A stretch of 64,000 nucleotides of DNA from positions 930,001-994,000 of the forward strand of contig JALUTQ010000030.1 of assembly GCA_032718865.1 (NCBI GenBank), read 5' to 3'. This stretch comes from Tilletia caries (taxonomy: Eukaryota; Basidiomycota; Exobasidiomycetes; Tilletiales; Tilletiaceae). This document shows, piece after piece, positions 33,395-43,784 of the stretch (positions are counted from its first letter, which is position 1; each line of letters starts with the position of its first letter). The notes below the pieces were generated by a model. It ran no database searches and had not been told where the DNA came from. It worked only from the letters and a program-made list of their open reading frames with translations. Made by a program: the position numbers and the translations under genes.

Positions 33395-33951
33395 GGGCCT
33401 GATCAGTATCAAGCCCGCGGGCTTGCGTGCGGGCTTGAGTGAACCGGTTTTTCAAAAATGCAATTTGGCTCGCAAACCCGCGGGCTTGCGCGCTCTGCTC
33501 ACTGAACGCAGGCTCAGTTTTCGGTCAAAACACGGGCTTAGAAAAATTTCCTTTCATGTCACTCCCTTTATCCAGCATTCCCATCACATCTGCCCCCAGA
33601 CGGTGCTCCTCTTTCGTGTGCTGCTTCTTGACAAGGCTTTGCTTCTGTCCGCTTAAGGGCTTTTGAGCAACCATTTCATCGAAACGCGTCGAAACGCGTC
33701 GAAACGCGTGTTGATAGTGGTTGACCTCCAGGTTTGACAGCCATTTCCATGGCAAAAGAATGAGTGCGGGTTTGGGCAAACACGCGTTATTTTGCAGGCT
33801 TGGACTTCGTATGGGCGGGCTTGGAGAATCCAAGCCCGGGCTCAAAAAAAGCAAGCCGGCAAATGTGACTGATCGCAGGCTTAAACGAGCCCGGGCTCAA
33901 CCAACCCCGGGCTTGAATTTACTTAGGGCGGGTTTGATACTGATCAGGCCC
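33395..33951. mobile_element. MITE with 23-bp terminal inverted repeats and TA target duplication
   Basis: Starts GGGCCTGATCAGTATCAAG and ends with its reverse complement (one G/A mismatch in 23 bp), flanked by TA on both sides (33393-33394, 33952-33953). It is 557 bp and non-coding. The interior is filled with AAGCCCGCGGGCTTG-like palindromes and a threefold tandem CGAAACGCGT (about 33680-33710). The size, TA duplication and lack of coding suggest a non-autonomous Tc1/mariner-type element; its ends differ from those of the pogo element at 2059-4104. Confidence 0.8.
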
Positions 33952-34364
33952 TAGAAGAAAGGAAGGTTAAAGAAAATGTACATACGAAGCGCCACATGGT
34001 GAACGCGCCCGGCATGACGCGAGTGTGTCGCGTCAGATGAGATGGAATCGCTGTCGCTCGGCCTCGGCCGCAGTGAGGACGTGACGCGTAATGCCAAGAC
34101 ACATGGCACCGCGTCGCGTCGGGATCGGGAGTGGAAAATCTTCTCATAAGTCGGCCCGACGCGCGTCGGTGCCTCTGACGGACGACCACATCATCAGTCG
34201 TCCTCACTCACGTCCTCACTGCTATCCTCTCATAGGTGCGCAGTCGAGTAGACTATTGATTCAATCCCTTTCTTTCCCTTCCTCCACTCGCTCTTCATCC
34301 TTCGCACTCGCCCACCATCACATCACACTCTTCAATCTCTTACCTTTCAAGCATCGCAAGCGCA

Positions 34365-36165
34365 ATGTCGCAGCGTTCTGCTCCCTCCATCTCTAGCTCG
34401 ACAGGTCGCCAGATGGCGGCCCTTCAAGACGAGGCACGGCTCATCCAGTCGGATGCTGCCGGTGCGGGCGAGGATGTTGGCGATGATGCCGTCATGGCCG
34501 CGGGAGAAGGTGTTCACCCCGAGGACGACAACGACGACGCCGACCAAGCTGCTTCGGCGACCGCCCATCAAGATCAGCAGCCACTCAACTCCTACATCCG
34601 TGGTGGCGAGCGACCCGCGCGTGATGTTCAGCGCGACATCGAACAAGGCATCATGGACTCGCTCACGGACCCTTACCTGCCCTCCAACGCCGGTGATCAG
34701 TCCATCCACTGATACCAACCCTCCCTCAACCTTCCGAAGGTGTACTCGGTCAAAGGCAAGGCCAAGAAGGCTCGGTCATCGTCACACTCTGCTGATTCAG
34801 ACGAGGAGGTTCGACGAATCATCGCGAAGGACCTGGAGGAAGGGCGTCCAATAACGCCAGCGCCCACCAAGATAGAGGACCTGTTCTCCCTTTTCGAGCA
34901 GCTCACCCCAACATCACGCAAGGTCGCCCTCGGTCGGCTGTTGCCTGTCGCGAAGGGGCCAAATCATGCGGAATCGGACAGCGAGACCCCCCCAGGCCCA
35001 GGACAACCCCTATCGACGTCCTGTGGCTATGGCTCCTCCTCCGACATCGACTCCATCATCAAGCAAGCACAAGCTGTCGCCGCAAGGCCTTCCATCCTCC
35101 AAGAAGATTCGACATCAAGCTCCTCTGCTCGGCCGCTCAGACAGCGAGCCTTCACTCATCAGGGGCCGACCCTTCCAGCCCAAGGCGAAGAGCACGGCCA
35201 CGGTCGACCTCCCCTCCCTTGTCGTCATCAACAAGCTGCGTAACTCCATGTACGTACCGCTTTGGCATTTCACCCAAGAAGGGATCGTGGAGGGACGAGC
35301 GCGCGACGCGCACGTCGTACACACGACGACTCCAACCATCGCTCAACTCCTGGACTCGTCCGGTCCCAATGCCCAGCTTGGGCAGCACAAGAAGCAAGAC
35401 CTGGCGATGTCTTACGCTGAGATGTCGTCGGCATTCAAGGCCTTCGACAAGTCCATGGAGAAGGTCGTCGCTGAGGCGAAAGGAGAAGTCAAGGAGTGGC
35501 TTCAGATCGAGAAGGACGCCTGGATGGATATGTGGTCGTCTGTTCGCGATCACCCTCTGATAGGGAAGAGTGGAGGATGGGCGATCCTTGTACGCTACGT
35601 CGACCTGATCCGACACGACTACTACGATGCCCCTTACGGATATCGACTCGACCCTGCCACTTGGCAGTCGGACATCATGGCGCGGGTCAAGATGTTCTTG
35701 GACTTCAACACCATCATCGAGGCGTCATCTTCCTCCTCGGGTGGTCATCAAGCCGGTCACGGCGGCAATCAGCAGGCCTCCTCATCATCGGGCAAGTCCT
35801 CTCAGAAGAAGAGCAAGGCCCAAGGGGGCAAGCAGCCCTTTTCGTCGGGCGCCTCGACTAGTCCCGATGGTCTTGGCGCCTGCTTCGTCTGCGGGTCCCG
35901 GGTTCGGCACAACATCAATGATTGCAACCGAGTCCCCGAAGGTCGAGAGACCGCGCACGCCAAGCGTGACGCCAGCCGCAAGCTTGTCCGGGCCTCGGAT
36001 GGCACAACCATCATCTGCCATCGCTTCAATCTCTCCAACGGATGCATGTCGACCGCTCCAAGCTGCTCGGCCGGAAAACATGAATGTTCCATCTGCGGCA
36101 AGACGGAGCATGGGTGCCAAGGTTGCCCAACCGTCACCAAGCCCTCTCAAGCCTCAGGGCTTTGA
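34365..36165 (+). pseudogene. gag-like ORF of the tyrosine-recombinase retroelement
   Basis: ATG at 34365 (MSQRSAPSISSSTGRQ). The frame is interrupted by TGA at 34710-34712 and resumes directly. It shifts by one at the C7 run near 34986-34992, then runs open to TGA 36163-36165. The C-terminal part has a conserved helical region (VINKLRNSMYVPLWHFT ... AMSYAEMSSAFKAFDKSM), a Ser/Gly/Gln linker, and two zinc-knuckle-like motifs (CFVCGSRVRHNINDC and CSICGKTEHGCQGC). This fits a nucleic-acid-binding Gag of DIRS-like elements. The RT frame overlaps its end by one frame. Confidence 0.7.
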
Positions 36166-36571
36166 GTTGGCTATCAAATTACTTAATCTCGCCCATGCGT
36201 TTCCCACCATGGTGCGAGATTTGGAGGAGGGGTTCTCTTTCGGAATCCCCCCGATCAGGGTCACTACGGTGAACCCAAATCACGCTGAGGCTGAGGAGGA
36301 TTTGGATATCCTTCAGGAGATTGTGGACAGGGAGGTGGACGTGGGTAGAGTCCTGGCTCCCTTGTCATTGGAGGAGGTGGAGGAGAGGTTGGGTTGCTTT
36401 CAGACTTCTCCGCTGGGCTTGGTTCCCAAGCCTGGCGGGAAGTTCAGGATGATTCAAGACTTCTCCTTCCCGAGGAAGGCCGGTCCAGAGGCTGCTGCCT
36501 CGATCAACGCCTACATCGACTCTGATGAGTTCGTGTGTGGCTGGGACGGTTTTACGGCGATGGTCGATCAG

Positions 36572-36831
36572 GTTAGTGTTCAGTTCCTTCCCCAACTTTG
36601 CGTGGTCCTTTGAGACCTCTGCCCTCTCTCTCCACTCCATCACTCTCATCAATCAGTAGCATGGTGTAATCCCTCTGCTTCACGATCAATCAATTTCCGA
36701 GCTCTGGCTTTGCCAACTCGATGTTTGCTCCTCATTCATCATCATCATCTCGTTGGACTCTTGAATCATTGGATCAAATTCATTTGGAACGGTGGGCTGA
36801 TCTGCTCTCTCTCCTTTCTCTCTTTCATCAG
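36572..36831 (+). other. Spliceosomal-type intron inside the retroelement RT
   Basis: GTTAGT donor directly after ATGGTCGATCAG and a pyrimidine-rich TTTCTCTCTTTCATCAG acceptor. Removal keeps the RT frame (MVDQ then IRDSPK). At 260 nt it is longer than almost all host introns in this window. Confidence 0.65.
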
Positions 36832-36849
36832 ATTCGGGATTCCCCGAAG

Positions 36850-37586
36850 TAAGGATGCACACGGAGATCTCCGCGGAGATTATCTCCTTTCCGCTGTCTC
36901 CGCCGCATCTCCGTGCCGTTTTCTCGGAGCTCCGTCTCCTCTCCGCTGTAGCGGCGGAGATGGAGCGGAGCTCCGGCTGCGGAGATGACAGAAATTGGCT
37001 TCAGTCGAAATAGAAAAACTCCCTACCCCGTCAAGATTTTTGTGCTTCTGAAAAAGCATCTCCCTACCCCATCTCCGCGGCATCTACGGCGTAACTCCGC
37101 GTCTCCGCCGATAGGTAAAATATTTGGTCAGAATCACATCTTTGCACAGTTCAAACGTTCCAAAAGCAGTTCAAAGCAGTATAGGAAGTGTCCATAGCGG
37201 CTGATATGCACGAGACAAGGCGTTGGGTGGATTTGTTCTGATTTCAGACCCTGCTGAGCGATCCGAGACCGAACTGAGACTCCATCCCATTAGAGAAACC
37301 CCTTTGAGACCCTGTAGTCTGAAGGGGTCTCGGCAGGGTTTCTTGTCCATCGGCGGAGACGCGGAGTTACGCCGTAGATGCCGCGGAGATGCACATTTTC
37401 AAACTCGACTCCGCAACTCCGCCGTTTCTGGCCTGCTGTGATTCATCTCCCTACCCTGTACATCACGGCGGAAAGGAGATCTCCGCGGAGATTTTGTGCA
37501 GCGGAGATAATCTACGCGGAGATTCTCTCCGGGAGGGGTCACGGAGATAATCTCCGCCAAAACAGCGGAGATGGAGTGCATCCTTA
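36850..37586. mobile_element. Non-autonomous hAT-type MITE inserted in the RT exon
   Basis: Ends TAAGGATGCA / TGCATCCTTA, flanked by an exact 8-bp duplication CCCCGAAG (36842-36849 and 37587-37594), the hallmark of hAT transposons. It is 737 bp, rich in GGAGATCTCCG palindromes, with a perfect 43-bp inverted repeat inside (37070-37112 and 37349-37391). It encodes nothing recognisable. Taking out the element and one duplication copy restores the RT frame. Confidence 0.9.
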
Positions 37587-38674
37587 CCCCGAAGGGATCC
37601 TATGCGGCGATGTCGGACGCGCAGGAGGCGTTCCGGGCGATCAAGACTCACCCCTCTCAGCTTCCGGGGCTGGTCATTGCGTTGCCGAAAGGAGGATTTG
37701 GCATCGATACTCGTCTGCCCTTTGGTCTGGCTTCGGCCACGGGGGTCTGGGGGTCGGTGGCGGACCTCGTCAAGATGCTCATCATCAGCACGATGCCCGC
37801 ACTCCGGGTCATCAAATGGGTAGATGACTTTGTCTTCATCAAACCCCCGGACTCGACCATCACTCTCAAGGACATCCATCAAGCGACCGAGGTGCTGGGT
37901 TTCCCCTGGCACCCGGTGAAGCAGTCGGACTTCGACTCGAAGGTGACCTACCTGGGACCTTCACGCAATGACGGTCAAGCTTCCGGATTCGAAACGGGAA
38001 GCGTTCAGCCTTCGGGCCTCGGCTTTCCTGTCGTCTTCACCTCGGTCCCTCAAGGAAGTGCGGGAGACGTGCGGTGCACTTCAGCATGTGGCCTCCATGG
38101 CCCGGGACCTGGCTCCTTTCCTTGCGGAGTTCTTCACCTTCATGAAGGCTTGGGAGTCTAAGGAGCCTTATCATCGACTTCACGTCCCTGCTCAGGTACA
38201 AGACGAAGCCAAGGTATGGGTGCGTGCCCTCAGGCACGAAATGGTCAGATCTATCGCCATGCCCTCGAAGGAGTTTCCTCACGTCTTGTACGTCGACGCG
38301 TCTACGACCTGGGGCGTCGGGGTTACCTGCGACGATCGATGGGCGGCTTGGATGTTGCTCTCCGGATGGGATGCTGATGGTAGGGGGATTGGATGGGCTG
38401 AAGCGGCTGCCCTGGAGCTTGGCGTCCGACAGGCGGTCGCGATGGGCGCATCGGACTGTGTCCTACGGATCTTCAGTGATAACAAGGGAGTTATCGGGGC
38501 ATTCAGGAAAGGTCGGAGTCGTGGTCGATCGGCCAACTCCATCATGCGCTCGCTCATTGCATTTGCGATGCAGCATCATCTCGACGTTCGGGTCACCTAC
38601 GTGGCTACCGACGTCAACCCGGCCGACGCGCCGTCTCGGGGGGGAGGCTCTGCCTGGCCCTCATCTTCCCGGTT

Positions 38675-40113
38675 TTGACACCCCAGCCCCCCTTCGACCC
38701 TTCCTTCATGCCACACGGAGACATTAAGTGGTACCAGAAGCAACTTCGGGAGGAGGACAAGGCTCGATTTCCTCGTACAAGGCGGCAGGGGGCTGCGTCC
38801 TTGGCAGGTAACAAATCTGGCCGGCATCCAACTCCCACCCATCGAGCCCTGCGAAGGGGCTCACCATCATCAGCATCATCATCATCCTCTTCACAGGCAG
38901 TTCCGCCTCGATCGTCCATCTCCAAATCACTCTCGGCATCTGCCCTGACGAGCCTGGCTCTCGTTGGGCGCTCTCAGCAACTCAAGACTATCAAAACATC
39001 GAAACCCTCATCCTTCGGCAAGAAGCCCCTGGCTCGTGATCGCATCATGACAATCGCTCCCATCAGTGGCGACAATCCTGGACTCAAGACGACATCAGGG
39101 TTCGACTTCGACCCGCAAGGCTGCCACTGGCATGCCGTTCACCAAATCCTCGCGTCCTCGCTCGAGGCATCAACGCGTGCCAATTATGGCGCCGGCATTG
39201 ACCATTTCATCGACTTCTGCAACGAGAGCGGCATCGCTCATCGTCATCGATACCCTGTATCCCAGGGCTTGCTCCTCGCCTTTGTAGCTCACATGAGCGA
39301 CAAGGTACGGGCTTCCACACTCAGCAACTACATCACCGGCATCGCCACCTGGCACCGGACCTGGAATCAACCATTCGAGAGGGGCGAGGCCGTCGGCCTT
39401 GCCCTCAGGGCTTTATCAAAATCAGGGCCTCCCAAGCTGCCTCCTCGCCCGCCGGTCACTCCTGAGGAGCTCATGGCCGCATTCCGCGTGTTGGACGTTG
39501 CCGGAAATGCACATCATGCTGCGGTATGGGCTTGCGCGCTGGTCTCATGGTGGTCCATGTGTCGGTTGGGGGGGAAACAACCACGGCCAACCTCTCTCCT
39601 CAGGCCGATCGCAACGTAATGCGGTCCCACTTTCGAGGTTTCTCGACGGGAGATTCGGGCCACAGGATGGCGGCCTTCTGGCTGCCATGGACGAAGACGA
39701 CGAAGGTCCAAGGACTGGACAAGTTCGTGGCCGACTGCGGTGGGGCTCTCAACCCGGTCTTCGCCCTCCGCCATCATTTTCGACTCTCGCCTCACGTTCC
39801 GGAGCTCGCCGGCATCACTTCACTCTTCGCTTTCAGGGAGCGGGCTGACAAGCCCCTCCTTCCTCTCACAAAGAAGTCTTTTCTCGAGACCTTCAACTCG
39901 GCCCTTTCAGCTGCCGATCGCGGTTCGCATGTGGGGCACTCGTTCCGAATTGGGGGCGCGACCATCCACTGGCGTGCTGGTGTACCCCTGGATACCATCA
40001 AGCTCATGGGGGGTTGGAAGTCCGACTCCGTACTTCAATACCTCCGTCGCCTGGATCTCGGATTGGCCAGCGCGCATGCGCTCACGGCAGCATTCATCGG
40101 GAATCCCTTGTGA
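38675..40113 (+). pseudogene. Tyrosine recombinase of the retroelement, one frameshift
   Basis: MTPQPPFDPSFMPHG opens a Ser-rich linker, then a SAM-like N-terminal domain (SSLEASTRANYGAGIDHFIDFC ... STLSNYITGIATWHR) and the catalytic domain. Motifs: first Arg in SMCRLG, HSFRIGGAT (H-x-x-R), GGWKSDSVLQY with the nucleophilic Tyr. The frame changes at a G7 run (about 39570-39576) right after the first catalytic Arg; otherwise complete, ending at TGA 40111-40113. This enzyme would insert the circular cDNA without a target duplication. It overlaps the end of the RNase H frame by a few bases. Confidence 0.85.
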
Positions 40114-41261
40114 TCCTGACCTTGGTCTCTCTTTCACACCACTCTTGGCGGTTCTCTCCTGCTTCATGACATCTCTGTTCTCCATTCTCATGACCTCTTT
40201 CAGGCGATGATCCATTCCGCTGCAATATCAATCTCTTCAATCACTCTCGCGCGTTTCTCTGCGCGCTTTGACTCATCCTTCCTCATCATTGAAGGCATCG
40301 CTTTCTGAATCAGTGATTTCAGTGATACTTTCCAGCTTGATCCCTGCGTGCATATAAGGACGTCAGCGACCCAATCATTCTTCACCTGGCCGCCGCGGTC
40401 TGCCTCACTGCGCTCAGCATCCCTGCCTTCGGGATCTGAGGGACGGCGGGCCCGGCGGATCATTCTCGGGTCTCAGCTGGCCAGACCTATTTAGGTCTCT
40501 TACTATGCACGTGTATCTTTGGATCCACGTTTCTTCTCTATCAATGAGTCTACACAGAACGTCGCACCGCACGGAGCAAGGCCGAGGCCGATCTTCTCCG
40601 ACTGGGATGTATCGTATGTAAATCGCATTTCGAAGGGCTGGTGGAATGAAGCATGTTAGCGGATGAAGTTACCCTGTCCTTCTCAGATAGCGTCGTGCGG
40701 GCCCATAACGCACCTGTCAGGCAGTGGGGGCCGGCGTCACGCTGTGCCCGAACAAAAAGGTGGGATAGGGTAGCGACGAATGACGATAGGGAGAGGGGAT
40801 GCTGGAAGAAGAGTGAAGTATAGAATTAGACCTTGCTGCCGACATCGATCTTGGAGTCAGAGACTACGCAAAGCGACGCACCTCGCCCTGGCCCTTCCCA
40901 TGGCTGTGCCCAGATGCTTCGCAGCATGAGTCCGCAGTCCATCTTAACGTCCAAACGGAAGAACGATTCCGCGATTTTTCGTACCGTGGCCCGTCGCAGC
41001 ACGATAGATGTTGAGCGAGTTCGAATGCCCATGCTGCAAGTTCGAAGTCATCGTTCATCTGCTATGCTCCACGAATGCGTCCGGAGGCCTGGGCTTGAGG
41101 ACAAACGTAACTTGAAGCTCTCAGCACGTTCTTCTCCCGTCGTGTCTTGTATTTTCACAACGTTCTTTTCTCACTCGTCACTGCGTCACTATACACTGAA
41201 TACTGAATGCGCATCATTTCGAGGATGTAAGAAGAGAAAATGCATCACTGCGACGGAACTA
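40114..41261. other. Presumed 3' part of the retroelement and intergenic DNA
   Basis: No gene seen. The region probably includes the retroelement's 3' terminal sequence, but no repeat of the 34.0-34.4 kb region was recognised. Confidence 0.4.
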
Positions 41262-41898
41262 TCAGATACCGCGAGGCATCCGAGGGAGGTCTGGAATCGC
41301 AGGAATCTCGAAGGGAGGGTGGCCCGACTCCTGCAGAAGTTCAACGAGGGGAGCTCGGCCCAATTGCTGCAGAAGCCCATCGATGTAGTGCCAGGCTCGC
41401 AGCATTTGATCTTTGGCGCCACCGGCCTCGTCGATCAATTGCCTGATACGTTCCTGAGTAGACGCATCTATTTCATACCAATTGTCGAGTCCTAGTTCTC
41501 GCGCCTGTGTCAACGGAGTGTCCAATTTTGCGCGATTCAGAGCTGCTCCACACGCACAGAACGTAATTTAGTCAATATCAGATCAGAAGTAGCTGTCACA
41601 GAGTAGTTGTTTCCTGGGATCATAGACACTCACCGAAGGCATCAAATGATTCCTGGAGCGTTGGAGATGCGCCTGGAATTGTTCCGCGTGTTTCAAACTG
41701 ATAGAGCGCAGCGGCATGTCGGTCAGTCGCGACGAAAAGAGTTCGAAGATCAAGTAGCTTTTCCAATACACTCACCCTGGACGAGTGAGACAGGTCTGCA
41801 GTCGGAGTCTCGGTGAGGTCGGCCACAGGCGCAGAGTTGGCACCTGCGATTGCGACGAGGAGGAAGGGCAGCAGGACGAGGAGGCGAATCTTGAGCAT
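41262..41898 (-). CDS. Small secreted protein (2 exons, 181 aa), unknown function
   Basis: Exon 1 is 41898-41634 and exon 2 is 41542-41262, joined by a 91-nt intron (GTGAGT...GGAGCAG) in phase 1. MLKIRLLVLLPFLLVAIAGA followed by NSAPV is a classic signal peptide with a cleavage-like A-x-S-A. The mature part is helical and charged (LEKLLDLRTLFVATDRHAAALYQFETRG ... LIDEAGGAKDQMLRAWHYIDGLLQQLG) with almost no cysteine, and ends ESGHPPFEIPAIPDLPRMPRGI. No family is recognised. It could be an effector-like or other extracellular protein; that is inference from size and signal only. Confidence 0.65.
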
Positions 41899-43132
41899 GG
41901 TCTTGGCTTGATGCGGTAGTGTGTTGGAAAGAAAAGAGTTGGAGGTCAGGAGCGGTAAGGGCAGTTTATGTACCTTTCACCTTTCATAGGAGAAGAGCCC
42001 TTACGCCCCTGCAAGGCAATCTGTAAGGCTGCTGGTAGTGGGACAGATGAAGGCGGTGTCTGGTCCTTTGCTCTCGACGCCCCGGTCACACTCTGATACC
42101 GAGAAGGATTATCCAGCCGACGCCGCGACGCCATATGTATGTATGTGTAAGACTCTTTTGAGCAGCAATTACCGTCCCTCTCGCTTTAAGAGACAGTGTT
42201 CGGTCGTGTCCGGAGCCGAGCGCAGGATTGCCCATGCTGTCGATCCTAGCGTTTAAGTTCTGCGCGGCCGCCGTCCCGATTACAGACGGGTGGGTCGGTG
42301 GGTCGGTGGGTCACTGTAGCTGGTGTATGCTTCACCGCCTTGAGCTCACTGAGCTCTGACTTAACAGAAACATAACAGACAAACCAGAGAAAACGTTACA
42401 TTACGTCTTCCCAGAACGGAGAGTGATTGCGTGACTTTCCGAATGAAATGAATCGGAGCACATATATAAACGGGTTTTACCACTTACCACTTACCGCTTA
42501 CCTCTTACCAGCAACCATCCGCCAGACACCGGTCGCATCACTGTCGGGAATCGGACCTAATCTACGGCTCATCCTACGGACGTTGATACTTTCGAGGCCG
42601 GCAGTCGACGCGTCTTAGATGACAGCAGGCTCTGTTGAGCAATGGTACACTGATTGATCCTCATTCACCAGCCTCGTCAAGCGGCCAATGATCGTCGCCA
42701 TCGAGCTGGCTGCTGGATGTTTGAAGTAGACTCGCTGTCAGAATTGCGTAAGGTACACGCATGCAGCCAGTACCCAAAAGGATGCTCTTCGGAGCTCACA
42801 CACAACCCAACACCGATTCATCAGTGTTCTGGCGTATGCTCGGATAACTCGGGGCGTTGGACTCTGGGCTTTGGACTCGGGGCGTCGACAAGGAACGACC
42901 AGACACCGACTCTGCTTGAATATCTGTTTTTCGTGTCGTTCCAGGTCGCTTCCCTAGTCTGGTCACACCAGACCGTCGACGCACGTGATGAGAGGACACA
43001 AGATCCCGTGGAGACGGTCTGGCACCACTCGACTCGATTTCATTGGGCACCTCCCTCACTCAGAGCCAAAGTTGTCTACCTCATTTCGTCGCCCATCTCG
43101 CGCTTCCAGAGCAGTGTTGTTAGTTTCGGGTA
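41899..43132. other. Intergenic, no gene seen; simple repeats
   Basis: Contains a GGGTGGGTC repeat at about 42288-42312 and a CCACTTACC/CTTACC repeat near 42478-42510. No supported gene or RNA. Confidence 0.5.
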
Positions 43133-43385
43133 ACGGGCGGGTTCGGACCGGGTAGTGCCGGGTAACGTGGCATTTTACTGTTTTTGTACCCGCCCGATTT
43201 GAAAATCCTCACAGTCACTACCCGCCCGGCCCGCTGCTGGGACAGACACGACTAGGGCCCGACAGCTTCGAGCACTGCAAAATCGTCGTCCGGTTGCCCC
43301 CCGAAATGCCCGGATTGTTTTCTGTGAGAATGCTACCCGCCCGCGCGACTCCGTGTGGCGATTTTACCCGCCCGAAGCCATTATC
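43133..43385. repeat. CCCGCCCG-rich repeat block
   Basis: Several copies of ACCCGCCCG / CGGGCGGGT (near 43134, 43189, 43219, 43331, 43366) in both orientations across 250 bp; possibly a decayed MITE. No clear terminal repeat or target duplication. Confidence 0.4.
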
Positions 43386-43394
43386 CGAACCAGT

Positions 43395-43560
43395 GATCAT
43401 TATGATGCATATATGACAATTTTTTGGGCGATGTCATATATCTGCATTATGACAATCTAATTTTGGGAAGGCGATGTCATATATATGCATTATGCAAATG
43501 TCATTTTTCTGTCATATGAAGTCATAAAATTGTCATATTTCTGTCATATTATGTAAGCAA
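43395..43560. repeat. AT-rich TGTCATA array, left of the hAT transposase
   Basis: AT-rich sequence with repeated TGTCATA/TATGACA heptamers and ATATGCATTATG motifs, sharply different from the surrounding GC-rich DNA. A similar array lies at 50030-50350. Subterminal repeats of this kind are common in hAT elements. Confidence 0.6.
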
Positions 43561-43784
43561 AATTTCCGCCTCTGAGTTGACCGTAATATCGCGTGGCGAC
43601 GCGCGTCTCGCCATGTGGTGAACCGCGAAGCGCGTCAAGCCGCGTTCTCTCTTTCAGGTTGGCGCAGTTTTCACCTCATATCCAGTTCCAGCCATCCAGG
43701 ACAGCTCACTGCTCAACGTTATCGGTCGTCGCTCTCTGCTATCTTTCGCCTTCGGAGCTCCCACCAACCACGTCCACATCCGTC

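Larger units (their letters stand above)
36166..38678 (+). pseudogene. Reverse transcriptase-RNase H of the retroelement, split by an intron and a nested MITE
   Basis: The RT frame is already open before the gag stop. Fingers motif SPLGLVPKPGGKFRMIQDF is followed by an intron (36572-36831), the exon remnant IRDSPK, the MITE (36850-37586), then YAAMSDAQEAFRAI (motif A), LPFGLASA and KWVDDFVF (catalytic DD). The frame shifts by one near 37957 (surplus C) into the connection and RNase H: YVDAST, EAAALELG, FSDNKG and DVNPADAPSRG carry the D-E-D residues and the typical end. The product would copy the element RNA. With the intron and MITE removed the protein reads continuously across both junctions, apart from the 37957 shift. 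Confidence 0.82.
33954..40113 (+). mobile_element. Tyrosine-recombinase retroelement (DIRS/Ngaro gene order), decayed, ends not defined
   Basis: The order gag-like (zinc knuckles), reverse transcriptase, RNase H and tyrosine recombinase, with no integrase or protease, is that of DIRS/Ngaro-type retrotransposons. No methyltransferase domain is seen, which favours a Ngaro-like arrangement. The coding part is 34365-40113; split or inverted terminal repeats could not be found by eye, so the outer limits are approximate. It is interrupted by an intron, a nested MITE, one in-frame stop and three frameshifts. Confidence 0.8.

Noticed and set aside
40833..41495. 220-codon + strand frame
   Set aside because: Overlaps the second exon of the secreted-protein gene on the other strand and lacks protein-like features.
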